A DNA stretch of 64,000 nucleotides from Aporrectodea caliginosa (GCA_020284085.1 JACEVL010000690.1:501501-565500), one strand, 5' to 3'. Shown: positions 28,955 through 41,264, counted from the stretch's first letter. The notes: generated from the letters alone by a model not told the origin. Made by a program: numbers and translations.

Positions 28955-29510
28955 GGTAAGACAAAGCTGAGATTTAAGCACAAGAATAAGAACATTAAAT
29001 TGGATGAGACAGAGTTAGCCAAACAAGTTATTCAGCCATATAATATGTAGAGATGTGAGAGAATCGAGGATAGCGAGCTATTAGTTTCGCAGCACATTCA
29101 GTACGGATTGAAAGGGAGATATACAAACCTTGGGGTAAGCCAACAAGGAGATAATTGCAATAGTCTATTCGAGAACAGACAAAAGCGTGTACAATTGAGG
29201 TGAAGGTAGATGATTAAACAGATTTGCGAATAACCCTGAGGCGCCTAAGTTGGAAGTAAGAACAACGGGCAAACTTGGATATGTGTTCAGTGAAGGTGAA
29301 AGAGCTATGTAGTGTGACACCCAAGTCACTGACACTAGATGAGAATGTGATATGGGGAAACTTATCAGAGAGTAAGGTGCAGTCGAGTTCCAGGAGTGGC
29401 TGGGCAGTGCCAAACCAAATGAGTTGGGTTTTGGAGGAATTTAAAGAAAGTCGATTAGAGGACATCCATAGATGCAGATCTTGGGATAGAGCGTCTTTGT
29501 TTATGGCTAC
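28955..29510 (-). mobile_element. L2-like LINE fragment, RT thumb to C-terminus
   Basis: The minus strand from 29510 reads SQDLHLWMSSNRLSLNSSKT, DLGVTLHSS and FQLRRLRVIRKSV, then with a shift RIDYCN-like and LIARYPRFSHIS segments down to about 28955. It matches the 8.25-kb LINE residue for residue over long stretches. Truncated at both ends, with frameshifts. Confidence 0.8.
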
Positions 29511-29667
29511 TACGACTTTTTAAAATTATTTTAGGTTAGCAAATATGAACTAAAGACGATTTTACTGAATTCTTGAAAATCTTCATACTGAAAAAGCTAA
29601 CAACTCGCGCGTTTGGAGAATAATTTAAATCTAAAGTGCAGTAACTTCAATGTTTTAAATTCTATCT

Positions 29668-30960
29668 TTGCGCAAAAATATTAATGATGCCGAAAAGCAT
29701 TTCTTCCAAGAATTTATTAGGATATACCATCGAAAATGCTACACGAGAAAAGGCAGAAAGTTCGCAACTATGTCAGAAATCATAAATTATGTGAGTGGGT
29801 ATACGAAGGGAAACAAGAAAACCCATTCCAAAGCAAAGACACAGGAATGCGAGTTTTGCAAGAAAATATTTACGCACACCTCTGACCTACAGAGGCACAA
29901 GAGAATCCACACTGGAGAAAAAACATTCGCAGATTCTTCTAAACTGAAAGCTCACACTAGAAGCCATACTGGAGAGAAACCATTTCAGTGCGATGTATGT
30001 AAACAAATATTTTCTCTTTCTTCCAGTCTTCAGAGCCATATAAGAATCCATCCTGGAAAGAGACCTTATCAGTGCCAAGTATGCCAAAAGTGTTTTCCCA
30101 TATCTTCAACTCTAACACGTCATGCAAGAATTCATACCAGAGAGAAACCTTACCAATGCCAGTTATGTCATAAACGCTTTTCCATATCTTCAAGTCAAAC
30201 ACGTCATGCAAGAATTCATACCGGAGTGAAACCCTACCAATGCCAGTTATGTGAATATAAGACTATGTACGAAGGTAATCTAAAGAGGCACTTGAGAAAA
30301 CATACTGGAGAGAAACCATACCTTTGCCAGATATGTCAGAGAACATTCTCAAGCTTCTCAGGTCTGAAAAGTCATGAAAATACCCACTCTGACGAGAAAC
30401 CATTTCTGTGTGTTCTTTGTAACAGAACATTGTCCACATCTGCATTGCTACAAAGTCATGTTAGAATTCATACTGGAGAGAGACCATACCAATGTCAGAT
30501 ATGTAAGCGAAGTTATTCCCAATCTTATCATCTGCGAGAGCATGTTCGAACGCATACTGGGGAAAAACCATACAAGTGCCAGGCATGCCAAAAACGGTTT
30601 ACTAGATCTGCTAGTCTAAAAATTCATACAAGAAATCACACCGGAGAGAAACCACACCACTGCCAATTATGTGAGTTTGAAACTAATGATAAACGTTATA
30701 TAAAGTTGCACACGATAACACATACCGGAGAGAAACCATACATCTGCCAATTATGCCAGAAAACGTTCGTATGCGCTTCCAGTCTGAGACGCCATGAAAA
30801 AACCCACTCTGAAGATAAACCATATCTATGTATTCTTTGTAAAAAAACATTTTCCATAAATTCTTCGCTACAAAGTCATGTTAGAATCCATACTGGAGAA
30901 AGACCATACCAATGTCAGATATGTAAGAAACGTTATTCGCATACTTCTCTACTGCGATAG
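29668..30960 (+). CDS. C2H2 zinc-finger protein, interrupted by a TAG stop
   Basis: 430 codons. The N-terminus has the NDAEKHFFQEFIRIYHR block shared with the 8-kb relic, then about 14 C2H2 fingers with HTGEKPY-type linkers. Finger 2 lacks its cysteines (TGEKTFADSSKLKAH), an in-frame deletion. The frame ends at TAG 30958-30960, which is the first three bases of a TAGGCCTA inside the helix of the last finger (compare LREHVR in finger 9 with LR-stop-AYHVR here). The same frame continues through three more complete fingers to TAA at 31255. The start is uncertain: the first codon shown is not an ATG, and MSEIINY (29770) or an upstream exon could supply it. It would act as a nuclear DNA-binding protein if expressed. 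Confidence 0.75.
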   Translation: MRKNINDAEKHFFQEFIRIYHRKCYTRKGRKFATMSEIINYVSGYTKGNKKTHSKAKTQECEFCKKIFTHTSDLQRHKRIHTGEKTFADSSKLKAHTRSHTGEKPFQCDVCKQIFSLSSSLQSHIRIHPGKRPYQCQVCQKCFPISSTLTRHARIHTREKPYQCQLCHKRFSISSSQTRHARIHTGVKPYQCQLCEYKTMYEGNLKRHLRKHTGEKPYLCQICQRTFSSFSGLKSHENTHSDEKPFLCVLCNRTLSTSALLQSHVRIHTGERPYQCQICKRSYSQSYHLREHVRTHTGEKPYKCQACQKRFTRSASLKIHTRNHTGEKPHHCQLCEFETNDKRYIKLHTITHTGEKPYICQLCQKTFVCASSLRRHEKTHSEDKPYLCILCKKTFSINSSLQSHVRIHTGERPYQCQICKKRYSHTSLLR

Positions 30961-31257
30961 GCCTATCATGTTCGAATCCATACTGGAGAAAAACCATACC
31001 AATGCCAGGCATGTCAAAAACGGTTTAGCCGATCATCTCATTTAACGGCACATACAAAAATTCATACCGGAGAGAAACCATACCACTGCCAATTATGTGA
31101 GTATAAAACTAAATATTACGGTGATCTAAGGAGGCACACTAGAGTGCACACTGGAGAGAAACCATACCTTTGCCAGATTTGTCAGAATACGTTCGTAAGC
31201 ACTTCAGTTCTGAGAGGCCATGAAAAAATGCACTCCCGGTCTGGTTCAATTTTGTAA
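30961..31257 (+). pseudogene. Three further zinc fingers after the TAG stop
   Basis: In frame with the upstream array: [32 protein letters not shown] and [16 protein letters not shown] with intact linkers, then HSRSGSIL and TAA (31255-31257). They are reachable only by readthrough or splicing. Beyond 31258, finger-like scraps continue in other frames to about 31370. Confidence 0.75.
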
Positions 31258-32440
31258 AATCATTTTCCAAAGTTTCAAGTCTGCAAATTTGTATTGGAAT
31301 CCATACTAGAGAAAAACCTCACAAATTCCAATTATGCCAGATAAAATTCTCACGCAATTATTTCAGGTAGACATAGGCTAGTTATGTCAAGAAATTTTTT
31401 TTGCACTTTGTGCCATTCTGTGCCAGGGTTATGAAAAGGTTTTCACCATCTTGGAGTGTTTAAATAAATCAAAGTCTCGACCAAAATTACTTGAAATATC
31501 AAAGTTGAAAGATGGGTGTGTTGATCTATTGAATCAAATTCATACTTGTCAATCCATGCTTGTTTATTTGGCTTTAGTAAAGTGCAACTGAGTGTTCTTG
31601 TAGGACTGGGCATATTCAAGGAACCTTCTTCATTTACAGCCTTTTGTTTTGCGTATGTTGAAACATTTTAGTTCAATTTATGTAGGCCTATTATGCTTGT
31701 GTCTAGTAAGGCACTTCAACAATATCGAACTGTTTTTTGCACTGATTGTATACTTCACATGATCTACTTTAGCTGTTTTCGAGTTGTTTTCACTTAATTC
31801 AAGATTTACATTGTCGTACTCTCATGCTGTTACTGTTCCGTAACTGCAATCACAAAAGAATTGAAAGGATAATAATTATTTCACACATTCTCAGTTCTGA
31901 CTGTAACGATGCTGTTAATGTTGATACATCTTAGAAAATAAAGTTTGTTCGATCTTTATTTGTCACAGTTAACCAGTAACGACAATTATAAATAATTATA
32001 GCATCCATGAACAGCTTAGGTCGGAGGATAGATTATCAGTAAATTGCCCACAACATAGTGATAGGTCGAAGTATTTCTTAGCCGAGTAGGCCCCTACTAA
32101 TCAACTCATAAATTTATTGCATCAGGGTTTAAGTTTTATTTCGCTTCGATAGTTCTACATTCGTAAGTGCTCGATTGTTAGGCCTATAGTTAAAACACCG
32201 TGAACAATAAACGAGCCCACAAAAGAGACCTTTTGTTTTTTGAACTACCAATTACACTGTTCTAGTCCCTTATCCCGCAGATCTAGAGCTAACAAATTTT
32301 GAATTTTAAATAGTGCAGTAGCCTACTATAATAATGCTGTACAATCTATTGATGTAGAATCTGTTAGTGTTTTAGAGTTTCTCATTTAGGCTACTGCCGT
32401 GTTTTTTAACACCAGATCCATTTACTAACTTTTCTGTTAC
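31258..32440. repeat. 3' flank of the zinc-finger gene, inverted duplicate at 37.4-38.2 kb
   Basis: No gene. 31660-32240 matches the reverse complement of about 37470-38000 (shared TATTATGCTTGTGTCTA, CACATGATCTGCT/CTACTT, TTTTATTTCGCTTCG). Both copies carry a TAGG(C)CTA at the same site: TAGGCCTA at 32179, TAGGCTA at 37488. Confidence 0.65.
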
Positions 32441-32444
32441 ACCA

Positions 32445-32722
32445 GATCCAGAGAGAGAGACAGAGACAGAGAGAGAGAGACAGAGAGAGACAGAGAGAGA
32501 GAGACAGAGAAAGAGACAGAGAGAGACAAAGACAGAGGGGGAGAGAGAGAGAGAGAGAGAGAAAGAGAGACAGACAGACAGACAGAGACAGAGAGGGAGG
32601 GAAAGAGAGAGAGAAAGAGACAGAGACAGAGACAGAAACAGAGACAGAGACAGACAGAGAGAGATAAAGTGAGAGAGAAAGAAGAAGAGAAAGAAAGAGA
32701 CAGAGAGAGACAAAGACAGAGC
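32445..32722. repeat. GAGACA/GA low-complexity tract
   Basis: (AGAGAC)n and (GA)n mixtures, strictly purine plus C on this strand. Long minus-strand Leu/Ser frames here are translation of the repeat. Confidence 0.9.
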
Positions 32723-33475
32723 TGTGAATTAGTTGTTACGCTTGTCATGAAGCTATAGCAGCCTTAGAAGTTCCTGATAACAATTATAATTGGGTCATCA
32801 CCTAATTTGACAACAGAAGCCATGTTACACGCGTTGCTGGCGCTGTCTCGGACCCCGCTGAGATTAACCCTAGCATTATGCAGGGCTCTGGTCTAGGTCC
32901 GCCCTCGTGTTCAGTTGGGGCGTCGGATCTTAAAACCGTCAACAGCGCCTACATTCTCATCAAAATAAATATGCCGATGACACTTATTTACAGTTACAAA
33001 ATAGCTTCTTTCCATTAGCACAAGCCGATCGTAGGTTTTTACATAGCCTATGTCTTATCTGAGTTTCAGTCCCGACAGCCTGTGTCGGAGGTCGCTGACG
33101 CCTAGTCTGGCAGTCCAGCAGTCGTGTTTTCTTTAAAAGAGGTTGATGCACTTTCGGTAGTTGAGGTTAGGCAAGTCTGTCACCCCTTTCCCTCTGAGAA
33201 ATACTTAAACTATTCAAATAGTTGCAAACTGCCGTGTTATGGCTGGCTGCATAAAAGTTATTGTTACATGCTTAAATCGCTTGAGGTAAGTGTAATCCCT
33301 CAGGCTCTAAGGAACTATCCGAACTATCCGAAGAGTTTTGTCGTTCTGGAGTTAACGGTCAGCTTCATCGGTCAATTGTATAAACGTGCAACGAAAAGCA
33401 CCAGCACTGAATCGATGTGTGCAGATTGAAAGATGCTGAAAGAGGTGTGCTGTCTCCTGGGAGTTCCCGAAACAA
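32723..33475. other. No supported gene
   Basis: A 101-codon plus frame (33124-33429) has no motif. Nothing else recognised. Confidence 0.35.
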
Positions 33476-33477
33476 GT

Positions 33478-33663
<186 letters not shown>

Positions 33664-33761
33664 GCTGTGATGTTCACCGTGATCGCCACACTTATTATTA
33701 CTACCACATGCTTTGTAAGACTATTGTACTGGTAGGGACTGGGATTATTGGTAGTCCTATT

Positions 33762-33908
33762 AACTACGGGACGGGACGGGTACGGGTATACCCGCGGGTA
33801 CGGGTCGGGTTGGGTAGTAATATCGAGTACGGGTCGGGTACGGGTACGGGTAACGGTTCTGTGCTACGGGTACGGGTCGGGTAGCAAAAATGCTCTACCC
33901 GCAGACCT
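33762..33908. repeat. ACGGGT word array, possible hAT end
   Basis: Repeats of TACGGGTCGGG/TACGGGACGGG ending in CTACCCGCAGACCTCTA at 33893-33909. That end resembles known hAT termini of the TAGAGGTCTGCGGGT type; the opposite end was not found. Confidence 0.5.
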
Positions 33909-33909
33909 C

Positions 33910-36290
33910 TAATATGAAACCATCTCAGCTTTGGCAAGAGGCGACTGTTACAGTTATTCGATCAATGATTTTAATGACTATTTTGTGAAGATTATGAATC
34001 AAGATTTCTTTAGTTTTCGCTTAGGCCTAGTGTTATGAGTTCTAAATGAGCAAATGTCGTTTGTGAATATTATTCTTCTTTCCTTGATCAGTGTTGATGA
34101 GAAACACAGGTATCATCAAGATGTTTCAAAATTCCTAAAGACAAATGAAAACATAATTTTAAATATTATTGTTTATCATGCGGAAGAGGTACAATGAACG
34201 GCATAGTGATCAATTTGGTAGAACTAATTAATCAGTAATCGTACCTGCCGAACAGACTTAATAAAAGAAATCGAGAGAAATCGTTAACACAAATTTGTGT
34301 CTCACATCAAGGAGTAGGCTAGACTTTGGGAAAAGAGTAAGCTGGAAATGAACAATAAGTCGTGTGAAGCGATGGCTCCTGTCCCGAAGATCAGGACATT
34401 GGAGTTCGTGTACTGCAGATTCAAGGGCTTCGCAGAGAAGGAAATGAACGCCTTCGCAATTTCTTGTAATGAGGCAACATTAATTTACTTTATAATAATT
34501 CTAAGTTCACAACATTCTTTCATCACACACATTCCTCTGAGGAATATGCATGTCACCTAAATGTAATTAGAAAAGTGAATAGCGCAAAATAATTGTCTGA
34601 AGATGGCCAGTTCCGATAATATGTGCAGATAAGTGTATGTGCATGTATCCAGAGATTCAAAACACTTAACGCAGTCCGTTTTAATTAAGTAACCCTGCTC
34701 TAGTGTCTCATTGAGCTGGTGGTCGGTCAGTGTGCGCTCAGCACTATCGATTAAGGAGAAGTTGTATATTTACTCACACAGACACCAGGTAGCGAAAGTT
34801 TTTATGAACGATATTTGTTACAATTGGGCCTCCTGCTTTTTATGATTGCAGGCGCAGAACTTAGTCACATGTAGTTAATAGGTGTTTGGTCATTGATATA
34901 CTGGACTTAAATCGATCTACTTGACTTCAGTCTGAATAATTATTTTAATTAATCTCTCCACTTAAAAATCTCCTCTTACTCCTTCTACTCCTCCTCTTCT
35001 AGATTCCCAAGTGATAGCACTACGTTAAAGCTCGGATAGCATTGCTTACACAGGTGAAACGCATTTTCAAAACTATAATATTATTGTTTTAATTAGTTAT
35101 CTCATTAAGGCAGCTATGAGATCCAAAGTTTTCGTTAAAGAAATTTAATGTTCATTGTGTGTATCATTGCTTATCGTCGTTTTATTATTAGAAAGTGATT
35201 CAATCAGTCAGTTAGTAAGAAGGTGGGTCAATCATTCATTCAGTCAGTTTTAAACAGTCACATTAATTGCTTTAATGAACTCGTTCTACTGAGAGAGCGA
35301 GTGAGCGAGAAAGTGAGTGGATGAGTTAGTTAGTCGAAAATGAACATTAATGGCTTGCAGTGCTTATTGCCTTAGGAAGCGATGTACACTTTTTGAGCCA
35401 CTGGATACTAAGGCCAGGTATTCAAACAGACAAGCCCTCTACATGGCTCAGAAACACTATAGCCATTTGGTCCCTATTAAGACTCCACTGTACAGACACA
35501 TGATAGCCTGAACATTGGTCTTAGATCCACATACAGTATCCTCTCTCCGTACACTGAGACCTTCTGTCCCTTAGATGCACTGAAAAGACTAACTAACTAA
35601 CCAAATAACTAGTGTCGCCAAGGTGGTCGCTTCCAGTGCATGCTTGTCTAGTGTTTCGTTTTTGATCAATTAGTTTGTTACATGTGGATATGCATGATAA
35701 TTTCTGTGTTCTCAGAATTCAAATGTGGCATAGTCTGCTTATTTTCACCTTTGCCGTCGTTTTTGGACGTCGTGGAAGTTTGTCATCAAAGACTCGTGCT
35801 TCACCAATTGTCACCACCATCGTCGTCGTCATCGTCGTCATCATTATCATCTCAATTATAACCAACACCGCCACAACCAACTACTATCATCTCTATCATC
35901 ACCACCACATGCCCATCCATGCAATGACGAGTTTTAATTTTAGAGCGAGCGAGGGTCGTCGGTCATTGACTGCGATTCAGTAGTAATCTCATTGTTCCTA
36001 GATTCATGCACAGCCAGAGGAATGTGTGAGGCCACTGTCTCCTTGCCAGGTCATCCACGTATTCTATCGGTTTGATTACCTTCAGGCTTCAGCTTCCAAC
36101 GTACTTCCACTGAAATATTTTGTCAATAGTAGGCCTATATTGCCTTAACCCGCCTCGTCAGCCGTTAACATCTCCAGACAATTCGCGCAGGCGCTGCCGA
36201 CAACAGGGCGCGTCTAAGATGTCCCCCAAGCATGTTAACAGCCTCATAAAGTTCTCATAAAAATCCATATATTTATATCTAGAATAGACG
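33910..36290. other. No gene; (ATC)n-type repeat at 35810-35900
   Basis: AT-rich with frames under 105 codons and no motif. 35810-35905 is a degenerate CATCGTCGTCATCATTATC tract. TAGGCCTA occurs at 34022 and 36130. Confidence 0.4.
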
Positions 36291-36299
36291 CTGTGTTGT

Positions 36300-36450
36300 T
36301 CTACAGTTTAGAGAATGCTATTCTATGCTATTTAAGAACTTCTAAAGCGCCTTTCTAAGTACAACCTAATCAGAGGCGAAGAAAACATCGACAAAGAAGT
36401 CTCAAGAGAACGGGCAGAAAGAGTAGTGTCCCCAGATAAGATCGCATCAC
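36300..36450 (-). mobile_element. L2-like LINE 3' tail, pentamer units ATAGC/ATAGA
   Basis: The minus strand reads GATGCGATCTTATCTGGGG, TCTTGAGACTTCTTT, GCCTCTGATTAGGTTGTACT and GCGCTTTAGAAGTTC, matching the end of the 8.25-kb LINE, then a short (ATAGC/ATAGA) tail at 36312-36330. Confidence 0.75.
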
Positions 36451-36594
36451 GAAGTTTTTGGTTCAAATGTTTCTGAAACGCGACTGAGACCCAGCGTAGG
36501 TTACTTCTGTCGAAAGTGAAACGCAGAGGGCTTTCGACGACTTGCGACTTGCGAGTGGGCGGATAGCTTCCAGCGGTTCAAAACATATCTTAGC

Positions 36595-36760
36595 CATGTT
36601 TTCATCACTCATCCAACTTCTACTGTAACATATTTCCAACCCTCATCCAACTTCTATTTCTACAATAGTCTAAATATCCGAACGGTTATCAAACTTATAG
36701 TTTTACTTCAATGATTTTGCATCAGTACCATGGTTTCATCGCTTATCCAACTTCCAGTTT
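36595..36760. repeat. Copies of the ~36-bp dispersed minisatellite
   Basis: Three degenerate CATC-ATCCAACTTCTATTT units with variable spacing. No constant flank recognised here. Confidence 0.5.
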
Positions 36761-36809
36761 TAATATGATATATAATTATATTAAATATAGTATAGTAAAA
36801 CTAGAAGTT

Positions 36810-36887
36810 CCAAATCCCAATGCATACAGCAGTTCATTAGGCCTATGTTCATACATTTTATGAACTGCTGTACGCATTGGGATTTGG
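36810..36887. repeat. 28-bp inverted repeat (hairpin)
   Basis: CCAAATCCCAATGCATACAG... at 36810-36837 is mirrored at 36860-36887 with one mismatch pair; the loop is 22 bases and contains TAGGCCTA at 36838. Confidence 0.75.
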
Positions 36888-36889
36888 GT

Positions 36890-37240
36890 ATAAGATTAAT
36901 TACGCGCACGGTCTGCAATCCATAGCCTATGGGATCGTTTTTCAGTGGACACCGCTGGTTAACAATTTTCTACACGGCCTTGCCCCGGCACACATGGCGG
37001 ATGATTGTGTGCCGAACTCATTGGTTGCTGAACGGTCTCAACCGCGATATGCCGCTTATTACAGTTTAGTATGGTCGAAGAAATCCAACGCGTCCAGAGT
37101 AAGGACATTCGCCGCATCTGACCCAACATACAGGCTGAATAGTTCAAAGTAAATTAAATGAATGATCTGCCTGTTGCGCTTCGTTCTCGTAAGATATTGC
37201 TCGAGCGTTTTAAGATGTTGAAGATTCATTGGTTTATGTC
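36890..37240 (+). mobile_element. C-terminal scrap of a non-LTR retrotransposon
   Basis: The plus strand reads PLVNNFLHGLAPAHMADDC, a VRTFAASDPTY segment and, after a break, NDLPVALRSRKILLERFK, the usual layout of the last 80 residues of CR1/jockey-type ORF2 proteins. Degenerate. Confidence 0.6.
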
Positions 37241-38229
37241 ATCTTTCAGCAGATGCTTAGCCTGCTTACGCCCATTTCTGGTGCATTTAGTTACACAAAT
37301 CAACGTATCACAATAATCAGAAATCACTGACGTCAATATAAAAGAAATTGTTCAGTAGTCTAATTATAGTCCTGCACTATTCGTTAACTCTAAATTTGCA
37401 GGATAAGGGAATAGAATTGTTGCCGATATTGCAATCAAATATCAAGAGGTCTGTTTAGGCTTACTTATGTTCATGATGTGTTAACTGTAGGCTATTATCG
37501 AGCGCATACGTAGGCTATGTAGAACTTCCGAAGCGAAATAAAACCTAGACCTATATGCAATAAATTCATACACGAGTTGATTTTTAGGGCCACCCGGGTG
37601 ACAAATATTTATACCTTTAAATAATATGTTGTGGGTAATTTATCGTGGATCTCTGTTCCGCCTCCAGCTAAGAGTCGTTACTGCTTAAATATGACAAATA
37701 AAGATCTAAAAAATGTATTTGCTAAGAAATTGAAAAGTAACAGCATCGTTACCATCAGCATTGATTATGCGTGAAATTATAGTTGCAGTTACTTTGTGAT
37801 TGCAGTAAAAAAAACAGTAACAGCGTAAGAGTGCGACTAAGTTATGTAAAACTTGGATTAAGTAAAAACAACACGAAAATAGCAACAGCAGATCATGTGA
37901 AACAAGCAGTGTAATAATAAAAACAGTTCAATAGAGTTAAGGTGCCTAATTAGACACAAGCATAATAGGCTGACCTAAATTAAACTAACATTTTCCAAAA
38001 CCCAAAATAAAAACAGGATCCTTGAATAGGCTATGTGCATTCCTGCAGAAATACTGTATTAATCTCTTACTTTTAATATAAAATTGATCTGAGTGAATTC
38101 GTTCTAGCGTATCATCATTATATTGCTCCACTATTTTTCTATTTTTTCACCAACTGTTGTTGGTCAACGACAATAAGGTCAAATATTTAAGATAATTTCT
38201 GGCTGATACTTTGGTTTCTTTGTAGACTC

Positions 38230-38755
38230 GAGAGTCGCAAAAATGTTTTCACAAAACTGACACAGCATTGTTTCTCTCAAACAAGGGTTCACCCATGTAT
38301 TACAAAAATAAAATAAAAAACAAAATAAAATAAAAATGTTTCCTGGCATACTTAAAATAATCGCGTGAAAATGTTCTTTGGAATGACTGGAATTTGTAAG
38401 GCTTTTCTCAATTATAGATTACCACGTAATTTTGCAGATGTAAACTTTGGAAAATGTTTTCACAAACTTGAGCGAGAAACGAAGTGGTCTTTTTCATGCA
38501 GACACGGAGTGGGTTTTTTCATGACGTCTCAGACATGAACCGCCTGAGAATGTTTTCTGACATATCTGGCAAAGGTATGGTTTCTCTCCAGTATGTGTTC
38601 TCGTGTGACTCTTTAGATAACTTCTGTTATTAGTTTTAAAATCATATAACTGGCAGTGGTGTGGTTTCTCTTGGGTAGCCTATGTATTCTTGCATGATGT
38701 GTTAGACCAGTATTTCGGATAAACCGTTGTTGACATGCCTGGCATTGGTATGGAA
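38230..38755 (-). pseudogene. C2H2 zinc-finger relic
   Basis: The minus strand carries finger pieces in several frames: a CQACQQRF start at 38750-38735, a CQLYDFKT-like finger near 38650, and an ILRRFMSET/ICQ-type finger near 38530-38590 with [12 protein letters not shown] linkers. It is the fourth copy of the family in this window. Its flank from 38770 on matches the 10.7-12.1 kb segment, and the other flank (37.4-38.2 kb) matches 31.7-32.2 kb inverted. Many stops. Confidence 0.75.
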
Positions 38756-38769
38756 GCGGGATTGATTAT

Positions 38770-40075
38770 AGTTATCATGGACATTGGTAGATTGCTTACT
38801 TACCAACATGAAGTTCGGCATTGAAGATATTCAAATAATTTACCAACCTAAACTACGGGATAACCGCTTTCTTTTAGGTTTTAAGCGAGGAAAATGGAGA
38901 AAAATTCTGCATTGTTTTGTTATGGTTTTTATGTTGTTTTCGCATGCTGAAGTACATGTGCAATCGTGCGAATACAGTGTGCAACGGCTACTTCACAGTT
39001 CAGATAGTGGAATAGGCCTACAGGCTAAAAAGTTGTGTTCAATGTGTTTGTTGCAATCGTTCCAGTTTCTATTGCATCAAAACCAAAACTTAGTTTCATC
39101 AATCCAGCTTCTATTTACGATAAAAAATTATTTACATCAATCCAACTTCTATTTAAAGATACAAATGGTTTCATCAGTCCCACTTCCAGTTAGGGAAACA
39201 ATGTTTTCATCAATCCATCTTCCATTTCAATTTGACGATATAAAATAATTTACCAACCTAAACTACGGGTTTACCAAGAAAGCTTCTGAGTAAACGGCGT
39301 GGCCAGAAAGTTGAGGGACAATATTGACATAAATTGTGGAAACGTAATAACACAAAGTCAGTTTGTTCTAACAGACACTGTTGTAGAGGAATGATCCCTA
39401 TGATCAAGCAGCAATTTGTAAGAGATTTGAAATTATACTTTTAGTTTTAAAGTATCTACATTCTGGAGAAAGCACATTAAAATCCTATGCGAAAACAAAT
39501 AATAATTATTCCGCTCTTGAATGCGTTGTCCAGATGAGTTCATCGATAATTAGGCTAATCGAGCGATTAACAGAAAATAATTTTTACAGTAGATTTGTAG
39601 CTTTACCTTGTAGACGTAGAGTAGGTCGCTAATACTAATGACGTCATTATTCTTTGTGGAGTTTATATCGTATTATAAGATGTATCAAATTCACTCTTGA
39701 TGCATTGCTACACTTGGAAATCAAAAGTTTACATGTGCGAAGTAATCTTTAGCACAACATACAGTAAGTGAAATGCAAATACTATTATGTTTTAGTAATT
39801 TTATGGTCATCTGTTGCTCTACTAATCTTATCTATTAGCTTACAGTCACAGTAGCCTAATCATAGGCATATCAACAGTAAGGGCCTACAGAATTATCTTG
39901 TTAAAATAAGAGTAAATTTGCTTTGACGAAAAACTAGCCCCCAATTAGACAAGAAAATTACACAGCAACTTACACATGGTGCCAATAGAAGCCGCTACTT
40001 ATTGCCATTGACCCCTAGCTTTCAAGGTCTTGTAACACAAATTCAATGCTATATAACTCGATAGTAGGCCTACAT
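38770..40075. repeat. Segmental duplicate of 10.7-12.15 kb
   Basis: Direct match over 39055-40060, plus an inverted part at 38770-39010. Lacks the hAT MITE and Tc1/mariner insertions of the other copy. Contains minisatellite units at 39060-39235 and three extra TAGG(C)CTA insertions (39013, 39551, 40065). A 154-codon frame at 38784-39248 is not conserved in the partner and is rejected as a gene. Confidence 0.75.
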
Positions 40076-40239
40076 CATTATGCTCTAACCTGTGTTAATC
40101 TTTCCGCATGATTAAATGGTAAATAAACATAATACATATAGCCTACTATTAAACCTATAGGCCTACTTAAAGATAAGAGAGCGGAGAATAGGAGAAGAAA
40201 AGAAAGCGAGGAAAGAAAATAGTAGAAGGAGAATGCAAG

Positions 40240-40510
40240 AAGCAAGAAATCCCTTCTTTTTAGATTAGTTCAGCAGATAGACAAGTAATCATTGCATAAT
40301 ACCAAAATCCCACAATAAGGCATGCTTATCAAGTTGGATTTCAACAATCCCTACCGTAATCCAGACTCATAATATCCTTTAACTTATATTTAAACTGTTG
40401 TAACGGCCTAATTGTTGGTAGTGTGAATGGCAGTGAATTCCACAAACGAGGACCGATAGCTTGAAGACTGTTTAATCTGCATATAGTTTTGCATAACGAA
40501 TTTTAATTAA
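40240..40510 (-). mobile_element. LINE C-terminal scrap
   Basis: The minus strand reads AIGPRLWNSLPFTLPTIRPL then QQFKYKLKDIMSL, the typical end of a CR1/Daphne-like ORF2. No upstream RT. Confidence 0.65.
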
Positions 40511-40540
40511 GAAAAAAACTGGATAGCTATGTATGAGCAG

Positions 40541-40954
40541 GGTCTAGGACATTTCCCCCCGGACATTTCCCCTCCGGACGTTTCCCCCCGAAGTTGGACT
40601 GATGAAAATAATTCTCTACTTCAGTAGAAGTTGGATTGATGAAAGAAATAATTTTTCTTAAATAGAAGCTGGATTGATGAAACAAATTCTATGGTTAAAA
40701 AGAAGTTGGATTGACGAAAAAATTAAATTCTTAAATAGAAGCTGGATTTATGAAGAAAATTCTGTGTTTAAATAGAAACTGGATTGATGAAAGAATTTTT
40801 TTGCTTAAATGGAAGTTGGATTTTTGAAAGAAGGTCTTTGCTTCAACAGGAGTAGGATTAATAACAGTTATCATTGTCAATGGTAGAGTTACCTACTTAC
40901 TGTTCGGGGGGGGAATGTCCGGGGAAATGTCCGGGGGGGAATTGTCCGGATACC
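40541..40954. mobile_element. Fold-back element 3 around the minisatellite
   Basis: Left arm GGTCTAGGACATTTCCCCCC... (40541-40595) and right arm, inverted, GGTATCCGGACAATTCCCCC... (to 40954). Both arms are repeats of GGACATTTCCCCC. An exact 10-bp duplication GTATGAGCAG lies at 40531-40540 and 40955-40964. The interior is seven units of the 36-bp minisatellite plus the constant flank ACAGTTATCATTGTCAATGG. No gene. Confidence 0.85.
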
Positions 40955-41169
40955 GTATGAGCAGTATAATGCAGTGTCGAAGAAACGAACATCAGCTGAC
41001 TCCAATTATTGTGACGAACAAACGAAAGAAGGCTCAGATCGCAAGTTAACCCCTGGCGTCACAAATGTGATAAAGACAAAGTACACATATGCGTGCATGT
41101 AGGCTATGTATTTATGGGTGTATGCGGGTAAGTATGTAGGCCTACCAAGTAGCATGATAGCAAAGATCG

Positions 41170-41264
41170 ATGTATAATATGTATAATAAGTATGTATTTT
41201 AATGTATAATAAGTATGTATTTAATGTATAATAAGTATGTATTTTAATGTATAATAAGTATGTA
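41170..41264. repeat. 23-bp tandem repeat split by the next element
   Basis: Units of TATAATAAGTATGTATTTTAATG at 41180-41264, continuing after the insertion at 43900-43930. Confidence 0.8.

Noticed and set aside
32372..32748. Long minus-strand Leu/Ser frames of over 100 codons
   Set aside because: Translation of the GA/GAGACA tract.
38784..39248. 154-codon plus-strand frame
   Set aside because: Runs across minisatellite units and the duplicated segment, and is not kept open in the partner at 10.7-11.3 kb.
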